In this document: in pieces, positions 11,173 through 21,803 of the stretch | How positions within the stretch are numbered: position 1 is the stretch's first letter | Layout of the letters: each line of letters begins with the position of its first letter | Origin: Dactylellina haptotyla | Taxonomy: Eukaryota; Ascomycota; Orbiliomycetes; Orbiliales; Orbiliaceae | DNA: 64,000 nucleotides | Direction of reading: 5' to 3' | NCBI GenBank assembly: GCA_031310005.1 | Contig: CM062381.1 | Coordinates: forward strand, 1,240,001-1,304,000 | The notes under the pieces: generated by a model | Seen by the model: only the letters and a program-made list of their open reading frames with translations | Told to the model about the DNA's origin: nothing | Databases searched by the model: none | Translations under genes and position numbers: made by a program

Positions 11173-12503
11173 ATGAAACTTCTCTCCCTCCCCTATGAGC
11201 TTGCAATTCTACTCGCTCAACATCTGAATGATGAAGACGATCTCCTCGCACTAAGGCTAACATGCCGCGAAATCAACATCATATTCCGAGAACTTCATAT
11301 AAACCAAATTTTCGAACGGCGATATGTATTCTGCTTCCATGCGAGTCTCCAAGATCTCATCAAAATCTCCGAATCAAGGATGGCACCGCGCGTCCGACAT
11401 CTTTCGTTTTGGTCAACATCTCCCCTGAGCTACGGCAAGCCGAATTCTCACCTTTACTCGACCCTTAACGGCGCGCTCAGAGGCGACGAGATAAGTGACA
11501 TGTTGTCTACCGCATTTTTCAAGCTTCCTAACATCCGAAGCTTCACGTTCGAGGCGGGGTCGAGTTTTCCGTTGGATGGTAAAATGCGAGCCGTCTTAAA
11601 TCTGTGGCCTGCGTATGCAGAAAATCCGATCCCACCCGGTCGACACTTCTTACAGCGTGCGAAACGCGATGTCGGCCTCGCGCACGTTCGTACAATGTGG
11701 GCGCCGGCAATGGATGCGGTTCTCCGCGCCGGATTGTCAACGGTCAAATCCATCAGCTGTCCGTTTGTATTTATGGAAGAATTTGAGTTTCAACCGGCTC
11801 AGATGATGGCGTTTAAGACTGTTCTTTCGAGGTTGCGCAAACTCGAGGTCGGAGACTTGGACCCGGATGGGCCCCAACCATCGAATTAGACTCAACCGCA
11901 TCGAGGATTGGGTTTTATACGTGGATAGCGCACGTTGGAGCCAATGTTGAGACGTTCAAAATTCGTAACCCGACAAGCTGGGTAGTTCCCAAACTGCCCC
12001 TTGATAGAACTTTCAATCTATCCACCCTTATTATGCCCTCTCTGAAGAGAGTATCGTTAGAGAACGTTTATCTGCTGGTAAACGAGGTCGGTGCTATCCT
12101 ACGTTACTCGCAGGGTCTGGAGGAACTAATAATTTCAGCTTGTCGAGTAACAGACCCGATAAAGGACTGGTTTGATCTTTTAAAATATCTGAGGCAAACC
12201 GGGTTCAACAGTCTAAGGAGGTTGGAACTAAATCTCAGTGGTAATCATAAATGCACGGATCTTGATTTTGAGCTGCCGAACATCGAAATTTACGGTAATT
12301 GGAATGTCGATTCCACGAGCTGCGCGGTTCGACTACCGATTGGAAAATCCAAAAACAGGTACTATGTAACACATAAGAACCTCAGAGCTCATCTGGACGC
12401 AAGTTCTAAGGCGGAAGTATTCTGGCGGTCTCTGACGGATGGGAAGTGGACATCAAAGCAGGTCACCGGTTTGGTTAGGTTGCAAGTCATAAATCAGAAC
12501 TAG
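11173..12503 (+). CDS. F-box protein gene interrupted by a frame change
   Basis: The first open frame (11173-11889, 238 residues) opens with an F-box: LPYELAILLAQHL, then Cys-Arg-Glu at about residue 34. The second frame (open from before 11886 to 12503) continues the same kind of sequence, including WIAHVGANVETFKI and a stretch of Leu-rich helices. Both parts read as coding and the break lies near the GGGCCCC run at 11869-11875, consistent with loss of one base. Together they would make about 443 residues, normal for a fungal F-box protein with a degenerate repeat C-terminus. A 74-nt intron (11832-11905, starting GTTGCG) would also restore frame, but its borders are weak and it would remove plausible coding sequence. 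It is either a recent pseudogene, a sequencing error or an unusual intron. The F-box call is solid; integrity is uncertain. Confidence 0.65.
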
Positions 12504-12599
12504 AGGCAAGGGTTTGGTGTCTTCCGTCTCGAACTAAACCAAACAAGATCGGTGTCTTTCGCAACGGTCGGAATTGCTTGAGGGCTGCTGCAATTAATA

Positions 12600-12955
12600 A
12601 TGAAGAAGATGGAGCGGTAACGGAGTTTGTGGGAAAAGATTCTTGACCGAGCTCTCGAGGCCGACCAATAATTTCACGGTTCGCTTGAGTTCCGACAATC
12701 CTGACGGCGACCTCGTGGAAGGAGGCTGAACTCGAGCGGTTTCTCTCATTTTTTCCGGGGTTCCGGTGTTGGGCCCACCACCTGCGGCCCCGAACACTTG
12801 ACTCGTGTTCTGGATCGTTTTTGGGGTGGCAATTTCGATATTTCCCACCATCTCGCGCTTTCAGCCGTACAAACGACAAGCTAAAAACGCCACCAAAGCA
12901 AACATTTCAAATTTACAACGGCGGGATCAAAGGATTTATGCGGCTCGAAAATTGA
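12600..12955 (+). pseudogene. Decayed copy of an F-box gene 3' end
   Basis: This segment aligns in order with 7420-7825, the last third and 3' flank of the F-box gene at 7006. Shared blocks include TTTGTGG and GATTCTTGACC (12632-12650), a 22-bp identical run starting at 12691 and 7522, TCTCATTTTTTCCGGG, and AAACGACAAGCTAAAA in the 3' flank. Several indels break the frame. The direction matches the parent. It sits directly downstream of another F-box gene, which suggests duplication and recombination within the cluster. The sequence at 12956-13079 is the leader of the next gene. Confidence 0.75.
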
Positions 12956-13079
12956 CGGAAAGCTTTAAAGGGGATATATAAAAAGGGCTACCTGGCAATA
13001 TGAGGTTTACGGTTTAGCCAGCTCTGCCCAAGAAATTGTGCAAAGCTTATCACAAAATTCACTACCTTCGAATTCAAAG

Positions 13080-13856
13080 ATGATGCGGCAAATTTTCTTG
13101 TTTCTGGGCTTGATGCCCCTTCTTCTCCTCGCCGTCGCGGTTCCCGCGCCCTCTACAGAGGAAGACTTCTTCAACGGGGTAGACCTGCCACAAAACTATG
13201 ATCCGTACAATATGACCCAGCAACTTGCCATGTCGGACGAACAAGTCGCGGCTATCAAGGCTCAGTACGGGATCGAAGACGATGATAAATCCTCACCAAG
13301 CGACCTCTCCAAACGCGATACAGTTAACATTCTTGGTTACTCTATCACTCTCAACGGAATTAATCGTGGAAACGTCCAAAATTTCGTAATCAGCGGCAGC
13401 CTGTTTCTCCTTCCCCGAGTTAATTCTGCTGGTACCCGAAACGGAAACAACGCGGCCGAATTCGTTCTGTATGTTGGCGATCCGTATGCCAATCCACAGG
13501 CCGGCGCTATCCGTTATTACACAAATAGATATCTATACAGACTCTCCAATGCTAGTTGGGGTGCCTCGCGGATCGACTTTTCTTATGTGACAAAGTCAGG
13601 AAACACGTTCACTGTTCGCCCCGACTATTACTACGCCGCCACTAACCCCCTAAGTGCCTTCAACCAGAAAGGAGGGGTTACTGCATCGATATTCTTGATT
13701 GACGTTGGAACTATTACTATCACCTTGTCGAAAGACTGGAAGACTGTTTCGGGTACTATCGCTGTTGATGGTAGGGGATACCTATTCCCAGGCAGGGGTT
13801 GGCATAGAGCCACCTTCACAGGAAGACTTGGTGTTTCACAGAAGATCACCTTTTAA
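13080..13856 (+). CDS. Secreted protein with propeptide, unknown family
   Basis: Intronless gene of 258 residues starting at the ATG at 13080. The first about 21 residues are a clear signal peptide (IFLFLGLMPLLLLAVAVP). An acidic propeptide follows to a Lys-Arg at about 79-80 (LSKRDT), a Kex2-type cleavage site. The mature part of about 178 residues is rich in Tyr, Asn, Gly and Thr with alternating hydrophobic residues, suggesting an all-beta fold, and has essentially no cysteine. I do not recognise a family. It is probably an extracellular protein processed in the Golgi. The processing sites are predictions from sequence. Confidence 0.75.
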   Translation: MMRQIFLFLGLMPLLLLAVAVPAPSTEEDFFNGVDLPQNYDPYNMTQQLAMSDEQVAAIKAQYGIEDDDKSSPSDLSKRDTVNILGYSITLNGINRGNVQNFVISGSLFLLPRVNSAGTRNGNNAAEFVLYVGDPYANPQAGAIRYYTNRYLYRLSNASWGASRIDFSYVTKSGNTFTVRPDYYYAATNPLSAFNQKGGVTASIFLIDVGTITITLSKDWKTVSGTIAVDGRGYLFPGRGWHRATFTGRLGVSQKITF

Positions 13857-14513
13857 GTTGGTCTTGCTGGTTGAAGCAATTTTAAATTTATGAGCTGCAC
13901 GTGTAGTTTTATATAATCCTTATATAATTTTTAAATGATAAATGATAATGATTTGATAATTTAAAAATTATAAAGCCTTTGCCTTAGATAGAGTACTGGT
14001 CGAATATATTTTGGATTTTCTATTTGTCTTGGATTCAAAATGGTTCGAATCCGGCGCTCTGGATCTGGCGGCTGTTCCCCCATCAAAGCCTCAGAACCAA
14101 TCACAAAGCGGGTTACACTCTACCTTCAACACAATCTCGGCCTCATACATACTCTAGCTAGAGCCCTACAAGCTACTTATAAAGGAAGAAAATGAGTTTC
14201 GAATGTTTCCTTATGCGCAAGCGGACTCTAGTCTCTCAATCTTAGTGTAGCCCACAGCGAATTTGGAGCTTCGAAGTGAATCGACTCCGTTAGGAAGAAG
14301 GCCCCATTTCATTCTTGAGTGTTTTCATGTTGTTACCGTTATGCTGCTTTTTGGGGCTCGGCTCCCCGTTATACTGTCTACAACTGGGCAACACCAGCGC
14401 CTGGCAATTAGATTAATACCGTCTCAATCCATAATTCATCTCGCAACGAACTTCATCAGTCTAGTTACTGAAACTTTACTTCACACTCTTGGTCATCCAA
14501 TCTGCAACTAACC
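13857..14513. other. Intergenic region, no gene seen
   Basis: The 3' flank of the secreted-protein gene with an AT-rich run (13908-13975) that probably contains the polyadenylation signals, followed by the promoter of the next gene. Confidence 0.5.
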
Positions 14514-16229
14514 ATGTCGAAGGAGAACCTTTTCATCTTCAACGCGAATAATGCGCTAATTTCTGAGAACTCCGACGAAGATGAAGTGGACAAAAAACCT
14601 TCGTTTCTTTCGTATAGCGCTTTAGATATTCTCGCCCAGCTCGAAAAGTCACGAAACATATCTTCTAATATTCTTGGTAGCTCCTCAAATCCAGCTAGCT
14701 CTCTCCAGAAACAGTTCCAACAGGCACTAAAATTATCCAAGGAGCTACATACAAGCTTGGAGGATATATCAACAAAGTTGCAACCGCTATCTATTGGAGG
14801 TGCCTATGTCTTCGAGAATACGGATCACGAAATCAAGTATAATGGACAGCCATGCCCCGAAAAACCTCAGGTCGACAAGATATCTAAAAAGCAATCACTC
14901 ACTCCGGAGAGAAAACATAAAGATGTGGATTTGCCAATAACTCCTCAAAAAGCTATACCGAATGGAGGCGATGAAACCACGAAAAATGAGCTGACTCCAT
15001 TCTCTTTATTTGCACTTGCATCACCTGCTGATGAAAACAGCTCTGCAAATGTGTCTAATGCTAAAGACAAGATTGAAAACTGGCGCGAGGGTCTTCCTCA
15101 CTTCAAAGGTAGTTCCGTACATATTTTTGACAAAGAGAACCGAACTATTATGAATCCTGAGAGAGGTTTCTCCTTTCGATTCACCGATGTCCAAGCTTGC
15201 TCAACACCAATGAAAGAGGAAGGCCCATTATCAGAAAGCCCCCCAAAGAGAAGCGTTAAGCTAAGATTTTCTCCAGGCCTCGATAAGCATCGTCGTTTTT
15301 CGGACTCCTTGATACAGGGCGTGAAGCTCCAACATTCGAGTCCCTCCACGAGGATAAAATTCGATCCAGAGCATTCGAAGGAGCCCGGAAGTTGTGATCC
15401 AAGCAATACACCTACCGAAGAGAGTAGCGATGGTAGCCAACAAGATGACCTCAAAGTAGAGTACTATGGCAAAATGACTAGATGCGAGGCCGATGTCAAT
15501 GTCAAAAAATTACTAGGTCTCGGAACTCGTGTTGCAGACGTCGAGAAACTTCGCCAGGATAAGTTCTTCAAGCAACCCCAAGATCTCAAAAAAATGCCAA
15601 AGGGACCTGAAAAGCAGAAATTGTTCTTCGAACAGGCTCTGAAGGAGCAATGGGATCAGCTGTGGATTGGCGCTTACAATACCGTCAGGAGCAAGGAAAA
15701 AGGGGTCTACAATCCTACCAAGTTGAAGCGAGAATATAAGAAACGGGGTGAAGAAATATATGACCCAATACAGACGAAGCGCGGATCACTAGAGTGGAGT
15801 ATACATCAAGTGTTTGAGTGCTATTTTGCAATCCAACAAACGAATAAAGAGATGCGAATACTTCGACAGACAGAAAAAGAACTGAACAAAGCGATTGAAA
15901 AAAGTCAGCAGCGAGAGCAGAGCGATGACTATGTGAAACTTTCGGGTTGTCCCGGGGTTTCCAGTGCACATACCGAACAGAATCAAAGAACCTTAGAAGT
16001 TGAGATTCCAGATCAACTGAAAAAGCTACACGTCCGGCAGGCACTTTTGAAGAGAGCGGGTGAAGCTCACCTTTGGGATATTGCAAAGGAGGATCATAAG
16101 TACCAGTATCAAGGAGAGATGCTATACGGGATTTTAAAGGTTAGGAAATACTTCGCAGATATTAAGACTCATGTTACAGATGAAGAGTTGAAAGATATGG
16201 GATATCTTGTCAGAAATGATTCGTTTTAG
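14514..16229 (+). CDS. Unknown protein with charged C-terminal helices
   Basis: Intronless gene of 571 residues that I do not recognise. The N-terminal 120 residues are acidic and Ser-rich with a helical segment (about 60-90). Residues 120-310 are low-complexity and probably disordered, with many Ser-Pro and Thr-Pro sites suited to phosphorylation. The C-terminal half (about 320-571) is dense in Lys, Glu, Gln and Trp and predicted helical, with a coiled-coil-like stretch around IRLRQTEKEL-type sequence at 440-475. No signal peptide or membrane segment. It does not carry the aromatic-Trp domain of the paralogue family downstream. An intracellular scaffold is possible, but this is a guess. Confidence 0.7.
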   Translation: MSKENLFIFNANNALISENSDEDEVDKKPSFLSYSALDILAQLEKSRNISSNILGSSSNPASSLQKQFQQALKLSKELHTSLEDISTKLQPLSIGGAYVFENTDHEIKYNGQPCPEKPQVDKISKKQSLTPERKHKDVDLPITPQKAIPNGGDETTKNELTPFSLFALASPADENSSANVSNAKDKIENWREGLPHFKGSSVHIFDKENRTIMNPERGFSFRFTDVQACSTPMKEEGPLSESPPKRSVKLRFSPGLDKHRRFSDSLIQGVKLQHSSPSTRIKFDPEHSKEPGSCDPSNTPTEESSDGSQQDDLKVEYYGKMTRCEADVNVKKLLGLGTRVADVEKLRQDKFFKQPQDLKKMPKGPEKQKLFFEQALKEQWDQLWIGAYNTVRSKEKGVYNPTKLKREYKKRGEEIYDPIQTKRGSLEWSIHQVFECYFAIQQTNKEMRILRQTEKELNKAIEKSQQREQSDDYVKLSGCPGVSSAHTEQNQRTLEVEIPDQLKKLHVRQALLKRAGEAHLWDIAKEDHKYQYQGEMLYGILKVRKYFADIKTHVTDEELKDMGYLVRNDSF

Positions 16230-17253
16230 CTTTGAGATTCAACCTTTAATCGCTGGACTAGACGTTTACCAAGTTACCCATTTTCTGGAATGTGAGGAAT
16301 AGAGGAAATGGGGAATTTTTCGGTCCTCTGAACAAAACTGCCTAGGGGCCATCTGGACACAGCGATCTCCATCTAAATATTAGATTTAGAGTAGCATTCG
16401 AGGATGTTGAGCTCGAGCATTGAAGGCCTTATGCCCTCAACACATTTAAATGCGTTTCGTTGTCGAATAGCAACCCATATTGTTGTTGTACTGCGAGACC
16501 AATCTAAGCGCGCGTTTGTTCACCGACCTCAACGTCTCTTATGTCCTGGATCAGCGACTTCATATCGAAGTCTCCGTACGGAGATGTACCTTTTGTGTTA
16601 ACTATCTTTGTCCGCTGTGTTTGTACGTTTCTGTATCCTGACGAGCTTCTGAAATGACACAGAGTGTACCCGACTCTACATATTATCGCCAAGAGATGGT
16701 TGTCACGTGATCAACCACGGAGCTATGAGGCTGGACAGAAGACGCTGTTCCAAAACGATCTCTAATAGTGGAGCTCTGAAAGAATTGTAGGAGGAAATAG
16801 AATCTGAGTTGATTATTTGAGATTTGTAGACTACCGGTTGTAGAATGGCTAGGAAATAGCAACGTAGAAGTGTATTGTATAAATTGCTGTCAAAGGCGAA
16901 GACCTTTGATTCAGTTTCTCGGCCAGTGGTGTTTGAGATTATATGAAGCTAGTTCTTGCTCTAACTGGCTACTGTTAACGTGTGGAAGATTTGAGCCAAG
17001 GCTCGTTGCTAACCTCAATATATATCGTTCAACTTTCGTTACATCCTAGTCAAAGCAACCTGAGCTGACTGTTCATCCCACAACTTAACTTCATTCACCA
17101 TCAGTCAGTTACCAACTTCTGCCCTCAATTCATATTCAACAGCGAAGATTTCAACGATATCTATCTTCCTTTTCTAGTGAGAGTACTCACCTTCGAAAAT
17201 ATCCAACATTGAACAAATTATCCCACCATCGCTCCCACGCAAATCAAGATAGA
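16230..17253. other. Intergenic region with a palindromic CACGTG site
   Basis: No supportable gene. A near-palindrome GGTTGTCACGTGATCAACC lies at about 16698-16716, about 540 bp upstream of the next start codon. The stretch after 17040 is pyrimidine-rich and looks like a leader. Confidence 0.45.
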
Positions 17254-18330
17254 ATGGCTCTCGCGTTGCTGAACCTTTTGGAGACCGCTTCTGGTGCGCT
17301 GATAAGAGAACTGGGGATGGAAATTGCAACAAACGATATTAGGTTTAACTGGAGCCAAGACTCGCGTAACCCTGAAAGCCGTTACTACTGGACAGTTGAT
17401 GAAGTATCCGATGATGACGCAAAAGTTGAAGACGTCTTATTCGTCCGCAGCCTCGCATTCGTTGCAGGGGAGCCGGCTAGTTGGTCTGAATCAGATTGCG
17501 ATCGCCTGCAAGAGTTGATCAAATGTGGAACAGTTCGCCCTTGCTATAGTCTTGATCAGAATACCGACCGCACTGCAGCTCGGCCTGGAAGCGTCCAAGA
17601 TGATGGTGACTTCTCCTCTAGCGAGTTCCAAAACACGAAGACAACCTCGACCTCAGCCAAAGCCTCCACAGCAGCAATAAGATCAGGGAGCGACTGTGGT
17701 CTCAGAGACGCTACGTTTGCAGATATCCTTCAAGAGTTACGAGAATGCTTAAAGAAAATAGCTGCTGGATCGCTCGACCTTGTTGAACGCAGAATTGAAT
17801 CAACCCGGGGAACAGGCCACTCGGAAGATTGGAGAGAAATGTATCATTTCCTCCAAGACTATGCCCTTGAAATGAAGTTGATCGGGGAGAAGCTCGAGCA
17901 GTGGGCGGATCCTGACCTCAATATCCAACAAGATTCAACTTTGGAACTCCGAGCGCTTCAGCGGGAACGCCGAATTCAACAATACCAAGAGCAGATTATG
18001 GGCCTCCAAGAGAAGCTGTATCATAAGACTGCCGAAGTTCTTGGGCTAACTACAGACTCCCGTCAACACGAGAGGACACAGACTAAGAAAATCAAAATTT
18101 TGGAAAATCAAGCTAGTGTCTTCCAATGCAGAGTTAAACAGTTCAGAGAAAACACCGAAGATGCTTACATACACGGCAAAGCTTTGTTGGATGAATGGAA
18201 GGCGCTTCCAGACCAAACCAATGCGAAAACTGCAGGTGATATTATCGGTGACTTATGGTACTTGTTGGAAAGTCTTGAGGAATACGGTGAAACGATCTGG
18301 CCGAGAGCTGATCTGGGGAGAAGAGGTTAG
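17254..18330 (+). CDS. Paralogue family member A, unknown function
   Basis: Intronless gene of 358 residues from the ATG at 17254; a frame extending to 17209 opens with TTG and was not used. The N-terminal domain (about 14-100) contains LGMEIATNDIRFNW, then YYWTVDE at 44-50, then WSESDCDRLQELIKCGTVRP. The same order of motifs occurs in genes at 21804, 25426, 35954 and 37494, and is closest to the one at 25426 (LGIKNIAANNVKFNV). A Ser/Thr-rich linker (about 105-150) follows and then long helices (about 160-350), part coiled coil. No signal peptide or membrane span. The function is unknown; a nuclear or cytosolic oligomeric protein is the simplest reading. Confidence 0.75.
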   Translation: MALALLNLLETASGALIRELGMEIATNDIRFNWSQDSRNPESRYYWTVDEVSDDDAKVEDVLFVRSLAFVAGEPASWSESDCDRLQELIKCGTVRPCYSLDQNTDRTAARPGSVQDDGDFSSSEFQNTKTTSTSAKASTAAIRSGSDCGLRDATFADILQELRECLKKIAAGSLDLVERRIESTRGTGHSEDWREMYHFLQDYALEMKLIGEKLEQWADPDLNIQQDSTLELRALQRERRIQQYQEQIMGLQEKLYHKTAEVLGLTTDSRQHERTQTKKIKILENQASVFQCRVKQFRENTEDAYIHGKALLDEWKALPDQTNAKTAGDIIGDLWYLLESLEEYGETIWPRADLGRRG

Positions 18331-19849
18331 AATTTGCAATGCAAATTCTTACTAAAATAATAAGAACTAGTGGAAGGAATTTTATGTATGGCGCAGTCTG
18401 TTAATTGTACACGGTATTTATTGCTTAAAATATTGAACGTCATTACTCCCTATTGGATTTCATCCTTTCCTAAGTTTTTGCCTTCCAATATCCTAGTGAC
18501 ATGTTACGAACATACCAAATATATCGACGCGCAATATCTAACCTGCAGCTCGGATGTTTTTAAACAGTACGGGTACTCAGAAGTCTGACCGGAAAGGATG
18601 TTCGGGCTTAGATAAACGGAGAGATTGGCTTATTTCGTATACTGAGGTTCTCGTAACTGCTGACCAACTACCTTTAAATCGTTGCTAGTGAGGATTGTCA
18701 AGTCAGAGCATCGCTGCAGCTCGACTCATGCGTGCAATGCGAAACTCCTTGCGCTTCGTCGCAGCTTATTGTATGGGAATCACGGATTCCCCTGGAACTT
18801 GGAACAGCCATGTCGAGAGCGGAACATGACTCCTAACTCCGACTCAATTAGTATTGTGTGGTTCGATCTAGATCTCGAATATATATCTACCAATGGATCC
18901 TGTTGTGTTTTTGTCTGGGTTCGATACTGCAATAGGTCTGGGTACAAGACTGTGCAATAGGTCTCCACGACCAACTTCAAGCCGCAACACACAACGCGGT
19001 AGTAACGTGTCTATGCTGGCCATAGCGAGCAAGCAAAACTGAACATGGGTACTAATATAACTGTATAAGGTTAGATGGTAAGCTTAATATTTGTTTCTGC
19101 TGTTCCTTTTATCATGTCCAGGGTATGAACTTAGAGTAAGTTGTGTAGTTGTCTTGAAGATTAGTAGGTACAGTTGGGGCGACGGAGAATCGACTGACAT
19201 AGCTGGAGTAGAGAAGCAGCGGTGCTAGGATTGCAACCAGCTCGAGGAGTAAAATACACCTTCAAGATAACAAAAAGTCATAGAATATCTCAAATACTAA
19301 TGAACAACTTGCACAAGGCTAGAAAAAGAAATATAGAAAAAGAGAGAAAGATAGAGAAGGGGCTCCGCGGGGAAAATTCACCATCGAAAGGGGTAAAATT
19401 AAAAGGTAAGGATAGTCCACCGGTCCTTTGAGCACCCTGGGTAGTAGCTGGAGAGTTGCAAGACGGCTGTTCCCCAAGCTGATTATATAAGAGCCCAGCC
19501 TTCCCACACTTTCTCTTTGACTTGCAGTTCAAACGGTATGTCCAGTCAGTTAGCCATTCGATCAATTATCTTCAGGAAATTTTAGTTTGAGAGTCTTGCT
19601 TTATTGTCGATCTTAGAATCTTTCATACTCATTAAGTTCGAAAAGATTGCCCATAAACTCCAATTTGAGAATACTAAGGCCAAGTAATACTGGGAACGCT
19701 TAGATAGAATCATAGTAATATCATCGATACTCCACTATTGAACTGCATAGCCTTTCTAGAAACTAATTTTAACTTTGTATCCACCAAGGCTATTTAGGTA
19801 TCTAATAGCGAATGCAAGCATCAATTCGATTTCTTTCTGGTCAACGAAG
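18331..19849. other. Intergenic region, no gene seen
   Basis: About 1.5 kb without a supportable gene. A short direct repeat GCAATAGGTCT occurs twice near 18930-18965, and a purine-rich run lies at about 19320-19360. Confidence 0.5.
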
Positions 19850-20293
19850 ATGCCTCCCAATATCCAATCCGCACCAAACAACCATTCAAAGTGGAAGTCA
19901 AAGCCAGGAAACAAGTCCACCAAGGATTTGCATTTAATACAACAGCCCGACATGGAAGATTCTGCTTCAGGAAGGGTAAAAGGTGAAACTAGGCAACAAG
20001 ATATATTGCCAGAATCGGATGATGAGAGGGACCCAACATACATAGACGACGGAGATATCTCGGAAGAGGTCACTACCGCCACTACACGCGCGCGCCTGAT
20101 TCGTAGAGTTCCTAGAAATATCAAAGACCCAAAGAACTCAAACCTGCAAATAGCGGAGCTTCAGAGGAAATTAAACCAACGAAACCGATACATCTCTTAT
20201 TTGGAAAAAGAAAACGCCACGATTACCAAGCAACGAGATAGCGCAAACAAAAAACTCAAGAATATCAACGATATATCTAAAACTGAAATTTGA
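19850..20293 (+). CDS. Short coiled-coil protein, likely truncated family member
   Basis: 147 residues from the ATG at 19850; the longer frame from 19775 opens with TTG. It has a basic N-terminus, an acidic middle (SDDERDPTYIDDGDISEE), and a C-terminal coiled coil (about 100-140). The layout of acidic linker plus short coiled coil with a KQRDSANKKL-like heptad matches the C-terminus of the protein at 21804 (KDQRDNALSEL). It lacks the N-terminal aromatic-Trp domain. It lies between two full family members, so a truncated paralogue is likely. Expression is unproven. Confidence 0.5.
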   Translation: MPPNIQSAPNNHSKWKSKPGNKSTKDLHLIQQPDMEDSASGRVKGETRQQDILPESDDERDPTYIDDGDISEEVTTATTRARLIRRVPRNIKDPKNSNLQIAELQRKLNQRNRYISYLEKENATITKQRDSANKKLKNINDISKTEI

Positions 20294-21803
20294 TGCAGTG
20301 CCTCAGTGTGACTATGGCATAGATCTTGATATAGGTAATATACTGGTCAAGATAATTTTAAAATATAATTAACTAATTCAAGCCCAGTTCCAGGTTCTGG
20401 AGACCTTTCGGGACTGAACGTTTCTCTTCGTTACAAAGGAAAAAAAAAAAAAAAAACAAGGATATTTCCAAGTAATGGCTAATTTTTTACAACCTACCTT
20501 CATTTCCACTTTTTCGGTTTCCCGAACTTTCTTTGAATCCTGTTGCGTTATTTACTTTTGAAATAATTTTGTTACTTCTTAATATAGCAGTAAACCACTA
20601 AATGCGAATAAAACTAGCCCGCACAACCATGATAGCACTGATCGATATGGAATCAAATGCTAGTTATGTGTCAGGCTGTGACAATATATTCATGCAATGC
20701 AGGTGCCCTTGCTCTTAACGCCACATCATTCAGAAGCAAAGAATTGTGATTAAGGACGGCATATCAGTACACGTGAATTGACCAATGGGGCCTTAAAATC
20801 GATCCTTTTGACATCCTCGCGGTAGATTGTTTTATTACAGCCTTGACTCTGACTAGAAATCGGTGCGAATGGACCCTCTTGAATACGTAGATGCATAATG
20901 GAAACCGAAAACGGAGAAGGGACCAGACTAGCTGCTAATTTGCAAGGATGTCGTCCATCTCGACTGCATGATGCATGGTCGATATGTTTCACCGTCTAGG
21001 TGAAAGTATTTTCTCGTAAACTCTTCGCGGCACATGAAGTAAAAGTAGGTGTGTAAAATGGGTCAAGGATTTATCATGCAATGTTGCTTCAACACAGCCA
21101 TTCCCTGTCTCCAAGAAACATAGAAGGCATTGAGTGCGGCAGACAAGGCGTAGTCCTAACCAAAAAGAAAATATTTTCTAAGGAAGGCAGAAAAGGTCGA
21201 GTGCTAATAATAAAGGAATAAGTGTGGAAAAAGGAAATTAGTAAGATGCAGAAGAAAAGAAAAGTGGAAGAAAAACAAAAATGAAGCAAACAGCTAAGTA
21301 AGGTCAGGACATAAAAACTTGGAGAACAAGGGTGCAGGTTTATCGAACTCTAAAGCTCAACACCATCATGAGTTAGGCTGAGGACACCAAAATACACTTA
21401 CGCAATGACCTTATTTTCGTAGGTATGACTTTCAGAGGCTGCGTAATTCTATGGAAAATTAGGTCGGGGTGAGGTATCAACAAGATTTCATAGAGAAAAT
21501 ATACTTTTCATTGCAATTTTAATCTCGTACCCAAACTTTCCAAAGTGGAATCTACTTCCTTCCAGTTCAATTTCATTTCAAGATCTATCTCTTCTAAACA
21601 GAAATACTTTTACCTACCAAAATCACAACTCGGACTGAAAACCAGAATCTGTGAGTTCATAGGCGATGAAATGGTAACAATAATCAATCTAAATTTCATG
21701 AAGTGGAATTTCTGTTATTAAAGTTAGATATATTTAGAACTCCGAGGAAGTCACAGCCTCGAATACCAGCAAGATAGTAGTTTTACGACTACCATCCGGA
21801 TTG
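20294..21803. other. Intergenic region, no gene seen
   Basis: Contains a poly-A tract near 20441 and a purine-rich stretch at 21160-21300 that creates a spurious hydrophobic frame on the minus strand. I see no gene. Confidence 0.5.

Noticed and set aside
14040-14056. GGTTCGAATCC resembling a tRNA T-loop
   Set aside because: No matching acceptor stem or anticodon arm lies in the 70-90 bases around it.
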